Assembly: GCF_003347635.1 (NCBI RefSeq)
Contig: NZ_QDFY01000001.1
Span: forward strand, 62,001 to 126,000
Reading direction: 5' to 3'
DNA: 64,000 bases
Origin: Sphingosinicella terrae
Lineage (GTDB): Bacteria; Pseudomonadota; Alphaproteobacteria; Sphingomonadales; Sphingomonadaceae
The stretch's first letter is position 1. Each line of letters begins with the position of its first letter. The notes beneath the pieces are model-generated. The model was not told where the DNA came from. It saw nothing but the letters and a program-made list of their open reading frames with translations, and ran no database searches. The position numbers and the translations under genes are program-made. Of the stretch, positions 44,670 through 51,688 are shown piece after piece.

Positions 44670-44753
44670 GTCATCCCAGCGAAAGCTGGGATCTCAGTTC
44701 CTTGCGGCAGCGGCCATATGAGGAAGAGAGATCCTGGCTTTCGCCAGGATGAC
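44670..44753. repeat. Two-arm palindromic repeat with GTCATCC termini
   Basis: The left arm contains ATCCCAGC-GAAA-GCTGGGAT (44673-44692), the right arm ATCCTGGC-TTTC-GCCAGGAT (44731-44750), and the ends are inverted (GTCATCC ... GGATGAC). This MITE-like unit of about 84 bases sits between korA and the microORF inside the operon. Similar GTCATCCCAGCGAAAGCTGGGAT sequences are common between alphaproteobacterial genes, from general knowledge. Confidence 0.75.
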
Positions 44754-44805
44754 GGGGGAGGGCTGGCTATGGCCTCGGTTTCGCTGCGAATGACGGAGTA
44801 GGAAC

Positions 44806-44880
44806 ATGAACCCGCCCCGCCTGATCCCGCTGGTGCTCATGCTCGTCGTCGTCGTCGCTTTGATCTATTATCTCTACTGA
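44806..44880 (+). CDS. 24-residue single-helix membrane microprotein between korA and korB
   Basis: The frame encodes 24 residues: a short basic start (MNPPRLIP) and a hydrophobic stretch (LVLMLVVVVALIYYLY) that ends in aromatic residues, as expected for a one-pass membrane peptide. GGAG lies seven bases before its ATG and its stop is ten bases before the korB ATG, which has its own GAGGAAAA site. The good ribosome-binding site, the codon bias and the position inside the operon support real translation. Its function is unknown; it could anchor the soluble oxidoreductase or be independent of it. Confidence 0.55.
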   Translation: MNPPRLIPLVLMLVVVVALIYYLY

Positions 44881-44890
44881 GGAAAATCCG

Positions 44891-45913
44891 ATGACCGAGA
44901 TGGTCAAGCTCACTCCGAAGGATTTCGCCACCGACCAGGAGGTGCGCTGGTGCCCCGGCTGCGGCGACTATGCGGTGCTGAAGGCGGTGCAGCGCACCAT
45001 GCCCGAACTCGGCGTCGATCCCGCGAACACGGTGTTCGTCTCGGGAATCGGCTGCTCGTCGCGCTTTCCTTATTACATGGAAACCTACGGCTTCCACACG
45101 ATCCACGGCCGCGCTCCGGCGATCGCGACCGGCGTGAAGCTCGCCAATCCCGAGCTGGACGTGTGGATCATCACCGGTGACGGCGACGCGCTTTCGATCG
45201 GCGGCAATCACACGATGCATCTGCTGAGGCGCAACCTCAATTGCCAGATCCTCTTGTTCAACAACGAGATTTACGGGCTCACTAAGGGGCAGTATTCGCC
45301 GACGTCGCGGATCGGCACGCGCAGCCCGTCGACCCCGTTCGGCTCGGTCGACGGGCCGGTCCAGCCCTGCGCCTTCGCCTTGGGCTCCGGCGCCCGCTTC
45401 GTGGCCCGCGGCATCGACGTCCACAAGAACCTGCCCGAGGTGCTGAAGGCGGCGCACGCCCATCAGGGCGCTGCGTTCGTCGAGGTCTTCCAGAACTGCA
45501 TCGTCTACAATGACGACGTCTTCGCCTCCTTCACCGCCAAGGACAATGCCGGCAAGCAGCTCTGGCTGAAGGCGGGGGAGCCGATGCTGTTCGACCGCGG
45601 AGCCAAGGGTCTCGCGCTCGACCGCGAGGCGCTGAACCTCAAGGTGGTCGACGTCGAGGGCGGCGACTGGCAATCGGCGGGCGTGATCGTCCACGATCCC
45701 CGCAACCGTGTGGTCGCCCACATGCTGGTCGAGATGCCGTTCGGGACCTTTCCGATGGCGCTTGGCGTGCTGTACGATGATCCCCGCCCGACCTTCGAGA
45801 GCGTGCTCCTGCGCCAGAACGAGGAAGCCGCCGCCGGCAAGCGGCCGGACCTCCAGGCCTTGGTGTCCCGTGGCCAGACCTGGCAGGTCGCCAAGGAACC
45901 GCGGGAGATCTGA
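44891..45913 (+). CDS. korB: 2-oxoacid:ferredoxin oxidoreductase subunit beta
   Basis: A 340-residue beta subunit that binds thiamine diphosphate and an iron-sulfur cluster. Cysteines in EVRWCPGCGDYAVLKA and SGIGCSSRFPYYM are positioned as cluster ligands. The thiamine/Mg motif is ITGDGDALSIGGNHTMHL through LFNNEIYGLTKGQYSPTS. It works with the fused KorA upstream. The ATG has GAGGAAAATCC just upstream. An alternative is the pyruvate-specific type, but the architecture with fused gamma-alpha partner favours 2-oxoglutarate. Confidence 0.93.
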   Translation: MTEMVKLTPKDFATDQEVRWCPGCGDYAVLKAVQRTMPELGVDPANTVFVSGIGCSSRFPYYMETYGFHTIHGRAPAIATGVKLANPELDVWIITGDGDALSIGGNHTMHLLRRNLNCQILLFNNEIYGLTKGQYSPTSRIGTRSPSTPFGSVDGPVQPCAFALGSGARFVARGIDVHKNLPEVLKAAHAHQGAAFVEVFQNCIVYNDDVFASFTAKDNAGKQLWLKAGEPMLFDRGAKGLALDREALNLKVVDVEGGDWQSAGVIVHDPRNRVVAHMLVEMPFGTFPMALGVLYDDPRPTFESVLLRQNEEAAAGKRPDLQALVSRGQTWQVAKEPREI

Positions 45914-45955
45914 CGCTTCGGGGAAGGGCTTGTCTCCCCCGGCGATACGCCGCAT

Positions 45956-47230
45956 TTGCCGGCCGTGACCGCGCAAAGGGGCAAACATCTGGTCGCCGCG
46001 GACCGCGCCTTCGCCACCGGCGGCGGCGCGCTCGCCCGCCTGTTCGCGGGCGGCTTCTCGCGCAGCCTCGACCGTATCGATGCCGGCCTCGCCGAGGGGC
46101 GGATCGAGGTGACCTTGCCGGACGGCAGCTTCCGCATCCTTGGCGGCCGGGGCGACGGTCCGGTCGCCATCGTCCAGCTGAGGAGTTGGCGTGCGCTGGT
46201 TCGGCTGGCCGCCTCGGGCTCGGTCGGCTGGTATCGCGCCTGGGCCGAGGGCGAATGGGCGAGCCCCGATCCGGTACCGCTGTTCGACCTGTTCATGCGC
46301 AATGCGGCGAGCCTCGGCATGGCGGCGCGGGCGAAGGGGCCGTGGCGGTGGGTGAACCGGATCGCCCATGCGCTGCGCGCCAATGACAAGGCGCGTGCCC
46401 GTCGCAACATCGCCCACCATTACGATCTCGGGAACGACTTCTACGCCGCCTGGCTCGATCCCGGCATGACCTATTCGAGCGCGATCTTCGCCGAGCCGAT
46501 CTCGGCCGCGGAGCGGTTGGAGGCGGCGCAGGCGCGCAAGATCCGCCACCTGCTCGACCGGCTGGCGCTGAAGCCGGGGCAGCGCCTGCTCGAGATCGGC
46601 TGCGGCTGGGGCGGCCTCGCCGAGGTCGCCGCGCGCGACTATGGCGTCCACGTCACCGGCCTCACTCTGTCAGCCGAGCAGAAGGCCTATTGCGAGCAGC
46701 GCTTCGCCCGCGCCGGCCTCGCCGAACGGGCGGATATCCGGCTCACCGACTATCGCGACGTCGACGGGCGCTTCGACGCCGTCGCCAGCGTCGAGATGGT
46801 CGAGGCCGTCGGCGAGGAATATTGGCCGGCCTATCTGGGCGCCATCGCCCGCTTGCTTGTCCCGGGCGGCCGTTCCGGGATCCAGCTCATCTCGATCCGC
46901 GAGGACCTGTTCGACCGCTATGCCGCCAGCGCCGACTTCATCCAGACCTATATCTTCCCGGGCGGCCAGCTGGTCGGAGAAGCTCGCTTTCGCAGCATCG
47001 CCGAGGCGGCCGGCCTCGAATGGCGCGACCGCCAGGGCTTCGGCCTCCATTATGCCGAGACGCTGCGGCGCTGGCGCCTTCGCTACGAGGCGGCAGTGGC
47101 GGAATCCCGGCTGCCGCCCGGTTTCGACCCCGCCTTCCACGATCTGTGGCTCTATTACCTCATGTATTGCGAAGGCGGCTTCCGCGGCGGCGGTATCGAC
47201 GTGGCGCAGGTGACGTTGGTGAAGCCTTGA
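45956..47230 (+). CDS. cfa: Cyclopropane-fatty-acyl-phospholipid synthase family methyltransferase
   Basis: A 424-residue SAM-dependent enzyme of the CFA synthase family, which adds a methylene across the double bond of membrane phospholipid acyl chains. The N-terminal lipid-binding domain is followed by RRNIAHHYDLGNDFYAAWLD and MTYSSAIFAEP, then the SAM motif LLEIGCGWGGLAEVAARDYG and VEMVEAVGEEYWPAY. QTYIFPGGQ and the C-terminal YYLMYCEGGFRGG are also family marks. TTG 45956 and GTG 45965 are both possible starts, without a clear ribosome-binding site. It is 42 bases downstream of korB. Confidence 0.88.
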   Translation: MPAVTAQRGKHLVAADRAFATGGGALARLFAGGFSRSLDRIDAGLAEGRIEVTLPDGSFRILGGRGDGPVAIVQLRSWRALVRLAASGSVGWYRAWAEGEWASPDPVPLFDLFMRNAASLGMAARAKGPWRWVNRIAHALRANDKARARRNIAHHYDLGNDFYAAWLDPGMTYSSAIFAEPISAAERLEAAQARKIRHLLDRLALKPGQRLLEIGCGWGGLAEVAARDYGVHVTGLTLSAEQKAYCEQRFARAGLAERADIRLTDYRDVDGRFDAVASVEMVEAVGEEYWPAYLGAIARLLVPGGRSGIQLISIREDLFDRYAASADFIQTYIFPGGQLVGEARFRSIAEAAGLEWRDRQGFGLHYAETLRRWRLRYEAAVAESRLPPGFDPAFHDLWLYYLMYCEGGFRGGGIDVAQVTLVKP

Positions 47231-47368
47231 GCCCCTCTCCCCTTGCGGGAGAGGGGTTGGGGTGAGGGAGCGAGGTGGACGAAGGTTGCGGCGGGCAGCT
47301 GCCTTCCGCTGCCGCCTGCCCTCACCCTGCGGCTTCGCCGCTGTCCCTCTCCCGCAAGGGGAGAGGGA
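47231..47368. repeat. Composite inverted repeat, CCCTCTCCC-GGGAGAGGG hairpins
   Basis: Two hairpins in mirrored orientation flank about 90 bases: CCCCTCTCCC / GGGAGAGGGG (47232-47256, loop CTTGC) and CCCTCTCCC / GGGAGAGGG (47345-47367). The inner flanks GGGTGAGGG and CCCTCACCC also pair, so the whole unit is an imperfect inverted repeat. It separates the convergent cfa and SDR genes and probably terminates both. Confidence 0.75.
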
Positions 47369-47376
47369 GCGGAGAG

Positions 47377-48087
47377 CTACCGCCCCAGCTCGAGCCGATG
47401 TCCCGTCTCGAAACCCCCGCGCAGCAGACCGACGATGGCGTCGGCCACCGCGCTCGGTGGCTTCAGCGTCGCCGGGTCCTCGCCGGGGAAGGCGCGGGCA
47501 CGCATGGTCGTGGCGGTGGCGCCGGGGTCGACGATCGCGGCGCGGATCGGCGTGACGTTGGCGACCTCCTCGCCATAGGCAAGGACGAGGGTCTCCAGCG
47601 CCGCCTTGGACGCACCATAGGCGCCCCAGAAGGGGCGTGGATGGCGACCGACGCTCGACGCGACCGCGAGCAGCCTTCCGGCGTCGCTCTTGCGCAGCAG
47701 CGGGTCGAAGCCGGCGATCAGCGCCTGCTGGGCGAGAACATTCAGGGTGAGCAGCCGGTTGAATTCCTTGCCGTCGATCTGCGCCACCGGAGTCAGCGTG
47801 CCGAGCATCGCCGCATTGAGGACGACGATGTCCGTCTTCTCCCAACGTCCGGCGATGGCGACCGCGAGCTTCGCGATGCTGTCCCCCTCCGCCAGGTCGA
47901 GCGGGGCGATCGTCGCCGAGCCGCCGGTAGCGTGGATCCGCTCCTCGACCGCTTCCAGATCGGCGGCGGTGCGCGCGGTGAGGACGACATGGGCGCCCTC
48001 GCTCGCGAGCGCTTCCGCGGTCGCCGCGCCGATCCCGCGGCTCGCCCCGGTCACCAGCGCAAGCCTGCCGTCGAGAAATCCGGTCAT
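47377..48087 (-). CDS. Short-chain dehydrogenase/reductase
   Basis: A 236-residue classical SDR. The cofactor loop is ALVTGASRGIGAATAEALAS, with Arg in LTARTAADLEA favouring NADP(H). VVLNAAMLGTLTPV takes the place of NNAG, Ser is in LAVASSVGRHPRP, and the catalytic Tyr and Lys are in YGASKAALETLVLAY. The substrate is unknown. The start ATG has GGAG five bases upstream. It follows purF on the same strand, separated by a repeat of about 105 bases. Confidence 0.9.
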   Translation of the reverse strand: MTGFLDGRLALVTGASRGIGAATAEALASEGAHVVLTARTAADLEAVEERIHATGGSATIAPLDLAEGDSIAKLAVAIAGRWEKTDIVVLNAAMLGTLTPVAQIDGKEFNRLLTLNVLAQQALIAGFDPLLRKSDAGRLLAVASSVGRHPRPFWGAYGASKAALETLVLAYGEEVANVTPIRAAIVDPGATATTMRARAFPGEDPATLKPPSAVADAIVGLLRGGFETGHRLELGR

Positions 48088-48106
48088 TGTCGCTCCTGGG
48101 CATGTT

Positions 48107-48212
48107 CCCTTCCCTGCTCGCAGGGAGGGGCTAGGGGTGGGTCCCTATCCGAAAACGCAATGCCGCAAGGAGACCCACCCACCCCCGGCCCCTCCCTGTT
48201 TGCAGGGAGGGG
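48107..48212. repeat. Composite inverted repeat with CCCTCCCTG hairpins at both ends
   Basis: The left end is CCCTTCCCTG-CTCG-CAGGGAGGGG (48107-48130), the right end CCCCTCCCTG-TTTG-CAGGGAGGGG (48189-48212), and GGGGTGGGTC near 48134 is inverted relative to GACCCACCC near 48172. The unit of about 106 bases lies between purF and the SDR gene. Its terminal hairpin matches the core of the repeat at 41062-41097. Confidence 0.75.
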
Positions 48213-48217
48213 AGTGA

Positions 48218-49672
48218 CTAAGCGTACATCTCGCTCGGCAGCAGCTGGTCGCGCTGCTCGAGATCTTCCTGGTCGGTCAGCCGGGTCGGATAGGCGCCGG
48301 TGAAGCAGGCGTCGCAATATTGCGGCTCGGCGATCTCGCGCATCTCCTCGCCGAGCGCGCGGTAGAGGCCGTCGATCGACAGGAAGGCGAGGCTGTCCGC
48401 CTTGATGTAATGGTTCATCTCGGCGACGTTCATCTGCGCGGCGAGCAGCTTCGTCCGCTCGGGCGTGTCGACGCCGTAGAAACAGCTGTGCCGCGTCGGC
48501 GGGCTGGCGATGCGCATGTGGACCTCGCTCGCCCCGGCCTCGCGCAGCATCTGCACGATCTTGAGGCTGGTGGTGCCGCGCACGATCGAATCGTCGATCA
48601 GCACCAGCTTCTTGCCCTTGATGAGCGCGCTGTTGGCATTGTGCTTAAGCTTCACGCCGAGGTGGCGGACCTGATCGCTCGGCTGGATGAAGGTGCGCCC
48701 GACATAATGGGAGCGGATGATGCCGAGCTCGAACGGGATGCCGCTCTCCTGGGCGTAGCCGATCGCCGCCGGTACGCCGCTGTCGGGCACCGGCACGACA
48801 TAATCGGCATCGACTCCATTCTCGCGCGCCAGCTCGGCGCCGATCGCCTTGCGCACCGAATAGACCGAGGCGCCGTCGAGGATGGAATCGGGCCGCGAGA
48901 AATAGACATGCTCGAAGATGCACGGGCGCGGCCGCGTCGGCGCGAACGGCTTGTGGGTCTGCACGCCCTTTTCGGAAACGACGATCAGCTCGCCCGGCTC
49001 GACGGTGCGGATATAGGTGGCGCCGACCACGTCGAGCGCGACCGTCTCCGAGGCGAAGATATAGGCGTCGCCGAGCCGGCCCATGACCAGCGGCCGGATG
49101 CCGAGCGGATCGCGGCAGGCGATCAGCCCCTCGGCGGTGAGGCAGACCAGGCTGTAGGCACCTTCCACCTGCTTGAGTGCGTCGATGAAGCGGTCGAGGA
49201 GGGTCGGATAGGTCGAGGTGGCGACGAGGTGGATGATCACCTCGGTGTCCGAGGTCGACTGGAAGATCGAGCCGCGGCGGTTGAGGTCGCGCCGCAGCCG
49301 CATCGCGTTCGAGATGTTGCCGTTATGGGCGACCGCGAAGCCGCCGCTGGCAAGCTCGGCGAACAAGGGCTGGACGTTGCGCAGAGCGGTTTCGCCGGTG
49401 GTCGAATAGCGGACATGACCGATCGCGGAGCGGCCGGCGAGGGCCCGGATCACCTGGTCCTTGTCGAAATTGCCCGCCACATGCCCCATCGCGCGGTGGC
49501 TGTGAAAGGCCCTGCCGTCGAAGCTGGTGATTCCGGCCGCTTCCTGGCCGCGATGCTGCAGCGCATGAAGGCCCAGGGCGGCGATCGCGGCGGCGGTGTC
49601 GGCGGCCCAGATGCCGAAGACGCCGCACTCCTCGCGCAGCTTGTCGTCGTCGAAAGGATTGGTGGTCAGCAT
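48218..49672 (-). CDS. purF: Amidophosphoribosyltransferase
   Basis: A 484-residue enzyme that makes 5-phosphoribosylamine from PRPP and glutamine, the first committed purine step. The N-terminal nucleophile is Cys 16 in REECGVFGIWA, so a short propeptide must be removed. The glutaminase domain continues with ALQHRGQEAAGI and VRYSTTGETALRNVQPL; the phosphoribosyltransferase domain has the PRPP loop KLVLIDDSIVRGTTSLKIV. Cysteines in SCFYGVD and EPQYCDACFTGAYP suggest the iron-sulfur type. ATG 49672 or 49678 may start it. A TATATAG element lies upstream on the minus strand. Confidence 0.97.
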   Translation of the reverse strand: MLTTNPFDDDKLREECGVFGIWAADTAAAIAALGLHALQHRGQEAAGITSFDGRAFHSHRAMGHVAGNFDKDQVIRALAGRSAIGHVRYSTTGETALRNVQPLFAELASGGFAVAHNGNISNAMRLRRDLNRRGSIFQSTSDTEVIIHLVATSTYPTLLDRFIDALKQVEGAYSLVCLTAEGLIACRDPLGIRPLVMGRLGDAYIFASETVALDVVGATYIRTVEPGELIVVSEKGVQTHKPFAPTRPRPCIFEHVYFSRPDSILDGASVYSVRKAIGAELARENGVDADYVVPVPDSGVPAAIGYAQESGIPFELGIIRSHYVGRTFIQPSDQVRHLGVKLKHNANSALIKGKKLVLIDDSIVRGTTSLKIVQMLREAGASEVHMRIASPPTRHSCFYGVDTPERTKLLAAQMNVAEMNHYIKADSLAFLSIDGLYRALGEEMREIAEPQYCDACFTGAYPTRLTDQEDLEQRDQLLPSEMYA

Positions 49673-49752
49673 GCCCATGCCCGTACTGAACGCGTGGCGC
49701 CTATATAGGGACCGCTCCCGGTTTGTCGCCCCCGCGGCGTAAAGAATCTGCA
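49671..49752. repeat. First copy of a duplicated purF 5'-edge segment
   Basis: This stretch covers the purF start codons and promoter. A diverged second copy lies at 50520-50602 in the same orientation: the first 16 bases (ATGCCCATGCCCGTAC) are identical, TAGGGACCGC is shared, and CCCCC-GGCGTA-AG-ATC-GCAA is shared with substitutions. Confidence 0.7.
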
Positions 49753-49869
49753 ACCTCGCGGTTGAGCGCGGTGGTCCGCCGGCCCTATACTGCGTCTCTC
49801 GGGAGGATCGCGCGCCCGGCCTTGCGACTGCTGGTGGGCGCTGCCGCGACAGGAGGCCGTGGAGCCGGG

Positions 49870-50505
49870 ATGGCCGATGTCAGAGGGGCTATCGCAGGCC
49901 TGGTCGGACCTGCCCTTTTCGTCCTGGCCGGGGTTCAGACCGGCCGGCTCGGCGCGTCCTACGAGGCGATGGCCCGGCCGGCGCCGCCGACTTTCGTGTC
50001 GGTCAATTACGGACTGACATTCCCGTCGCCTCCGGGTGTCTATCATTGCCCGTTGCCGATCGGCTGGATCGGCTCCGACCATGGCACGACCTTGTTCCTG
50101 GCGCCGCCCGCGACATGCGGCGGCGCAGGTTATTCGTCCAGCAGCCGGCGCTCGGCACCCGTCGTGCCTCCCCATATCCGCCTCTATTACGGCTACGTGG
50201 CTTGGGACGATCCGGTGCAGACGCGCTGCTCCGGCCCGGAGGCGGCCCTCTTCCTCGGCCAGCGGCGATTGCTCTGCCGGCGCGAAGACAAGGCCCGGGT
50301 CGAGCTCAGCGTTCACGCCTGGTACGTCTCGGATGCCGACATGGAATCGCCGACCGAAGCCATCCTCACCCTGGTGACGACGCGTCAGCGTCTCGATCGG
50401 GACAGGGCGGCGTTCGCGGCCCTTGCCGGGCGGATCCGGACCTGCTCGTTCGACGGGCGAAGGGCGGCATCTCCGGAACCGTGTCCGCCAGGCGAGTTCT
50501 ACTAG
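49870..50505 (+). CDS. Hypothetical exported or membrane-anchored protein
   Basis: A 211-residue protein I do not recognise. ATG 49870 has GGAG five bases upstream; a longer frame begins at 49723 but its leader is basic and low-complexity. A hydrophobic N-terminal segment (AIAGLVGPALFVLAGVQTG) may be a signal or anchor. The rest is beta-rich with Gly/Pro/Ser-rich parts (FVSVNYGLTFPSPPGVYHCP, APPATCGGAGYSSSSRRSAP) and five to six cysteines, suggesting a disulfide-bonded periplasmic domain. It is divergent from purF and lies between the two copies of the duplicated segment. Confidence 0.6.
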   Translation: MADVRGAIAGLVGPALFVLAGVQTGRLGASYEAMARPAPPTFVSVNYGLTFPSPPGVYHCPLPIGWIGSDHGTTLFLAPPATCGGAGYSSSSRRSAPVVPPHIRLYYGYVAWDDPVQTRCSGPEAALFLGQRRLLCRREDKARVELSVHAWYVSDADMESPTEAILTLVTTRQRLDRDRAAFAALAGRIRTCSFDGRRAASPEPCPPGEFY

Positions 50506-50519
50506 GGTCCGCACCTTGG

Positions 50520-50602
50520 ATGCCCATGCCCGTACCCGACCGGGCGCGTCTTAGGGACCGCATCCGCTTCGTGCCCCCCCGAGGCGTACAGGATCCGCAA
50601 AT
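50520..50602. repeat. Second, diverged copy of the purF 5'-edge segment
   Basis: See the copy at 49671-49752. In this copy the purF start region is stranded without the gene and the TATATAG promoter element is altered to TCTTAG, so it is unlikely to drive transcription on the minus strand. Confidence 0.7.
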
Positions 50603-50686
50603 TGGACGAGGATCTGCGGCCGGCGAGCCCGGCATTGACCGTCATCGGCCGGTCGTGCCACCTTTGCTCCCGGGGGAGGGTCGATC

Positions 50687-51196
50687 GTGCGCCGTCGTCA
50701 TTTCCGTCTCGGGACCCGTGGAATAATTCTGTCGGGCGCCGCCTTCGCGATCGCCGTGGCCCTGCTCATTCTCTGGCTCGGCGCCCGCTACGATCGCGAG
50801 ACCGAGCAGGTGATCGCGGAAGGGCGGCTGGCCGAAGGTCGGTTCCTCTATCGCGAATATGGTTCCTGCTCCGGCCAGAGATCGTGTGAATCCGACACCA
50901 TTCACATTGCCTACGACGTCGGCGGCGTGACCTATCGGACGTCGATGTCCGCGACCCGATCGGGTCGGGAGCCGGTCTTCGAAGACGAGGTGATCCGGGT
51001 GCCGCGGCTCGGCCCCGAGCGCCTGTTCCAGGTCGTCTATCTTCCCGGCGATCCGGCAATCTCGCGGGTTCGGGAGGATCTCAAGACCAATCCCGCCGCG
51101 GTCTACGGCACGGCGGGGATGTTCGGCTTCATCGGCCTGGTCTTCGGCGCTTTCGGGCTCTTCGTGCTGCGCCGCCGCCGCGGCCTCGGCGGATGA
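50687..51196 (+). CDS. DUF3592 domain membrane protein
   Basis: A 169-residue protein with a membrane helix at each end (GIILSGAAFAIAVALLILWL and MFGFIGLVFGAFGLFVLRRR) and an extracytoplasmic beta domain between them. The middle reads AEGRFLYREY, IHIAYDVGGVTYRTSMSATR and FQVVYLPGDPAISRV, the pattern of DUF3592, where the VxYxPxxPxxA/SR ending is characteristic. Two cysteines (GSCSGQRSCES) could form a disulfide. The GTG start has GGAGGG six bases upstream. Function is unknown. Confidence 0.78.
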   Translation: MRRRHFRLGTRGIILSGAAFAIAVALLILWLGARYDRETEQVIAEGRLAEGRFLYREYGSCSGQRSCESDTIHIAYDVGGVTYRTSMSATRSGREPVFEDEVIRVPRLGPERLFQVVYLPGDPAISRVREDLKTNPAAVYGTAGMFGFIGLVFGAFGLFVLRRRRGLGG

Positions 51197-51204
51197 GGGA
51201 AGAG

Positions 51205-51220
51205 TTGACGCTAACGTCAA
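51205..51220 (+). promoter_or_regulatory. MerR-type operator before the MerR gene
   Basis: GTTGACG-CTAA-CGTCAAC (palindrome core TTGACG-N4-CGTCAA) lies 20 bases upstream of the MerR ATG. It is the likely autoregulatory site, similar to sites of LiuR-type MerR proteins. Confidence 0.65.
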
Positions 51221-51240
51221 CGTAAATTACCTCCTCGGAC

Positions 51241-51672
51241 ATGCCGGACTCCGCGCTTCATTCCGATTACCGCCAGTCGGACCGGATAGGCCGCACCTAT
51301 TCGATCACCCAATTGTGCGACGAGTTCGGGGTCACCGCCCGCGCGCTGCGCTTCTACGAGGATGAGGGGCTGATCTCGCCCGAGCGCCATGGGCTTTCCC
51401 GCATCTACAGCTGGCGCGATCGCGCGCGGCTGGCGTGGATCCTGCGCGGCAAGCGCGTCGGATTCAGCCTCGCCGAGATACGCGAGATGATCGACCTCTA
51501 CGACCGCGGCGACGGCCGTCACCTGCAGCGCAAGGTGACGCTCGAGAAATGCCGCGGCCGGGTCGACCTCCTGAAGAAGCAGAAGCTCGACATCGACGCG
51601 ACCATCGACGAGCTCGAGCGCTTCATCGCGATGGTCGAGGTTGCCGAAGCGACTGAAGCCGCCGCCGAATAG
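51241..51672 (+). CDS. MerR family transcriptional regulator
   Basis: A 143-residue MerR regulator. The winged helix is [20 protein letters not shown] followed by [24 protein letters not shown]; helix [20 protein letters not shown] leads to a long C-terminal coiled coil ([20 protein letters not shown]). There is no metal-binding cysteine pattern, and the lack of a ligand domain is like LiuR/AtuR regulators of acyl-CoA and branched-chain amino acid degradation. It lies 16 bases upstream of an acyl-CoA dehydrogenase gene, which supports that role. Confidence 0.88.
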   Translation: MPDSALHSDYRQSDRIGRTYSITQLCDEFGVTARALRFYEDEGLISPERHGLSRIYSWRDRARLAWILRGKRVGFSLAEIREMIDLYDRGDGRHLQRKVTLEKCRGRVDLLKKQKLDIDATIDELERFIAMVEVAEATEAAAE

Positions 51673-51688
51673 CCCCGAGGAACGAGAC

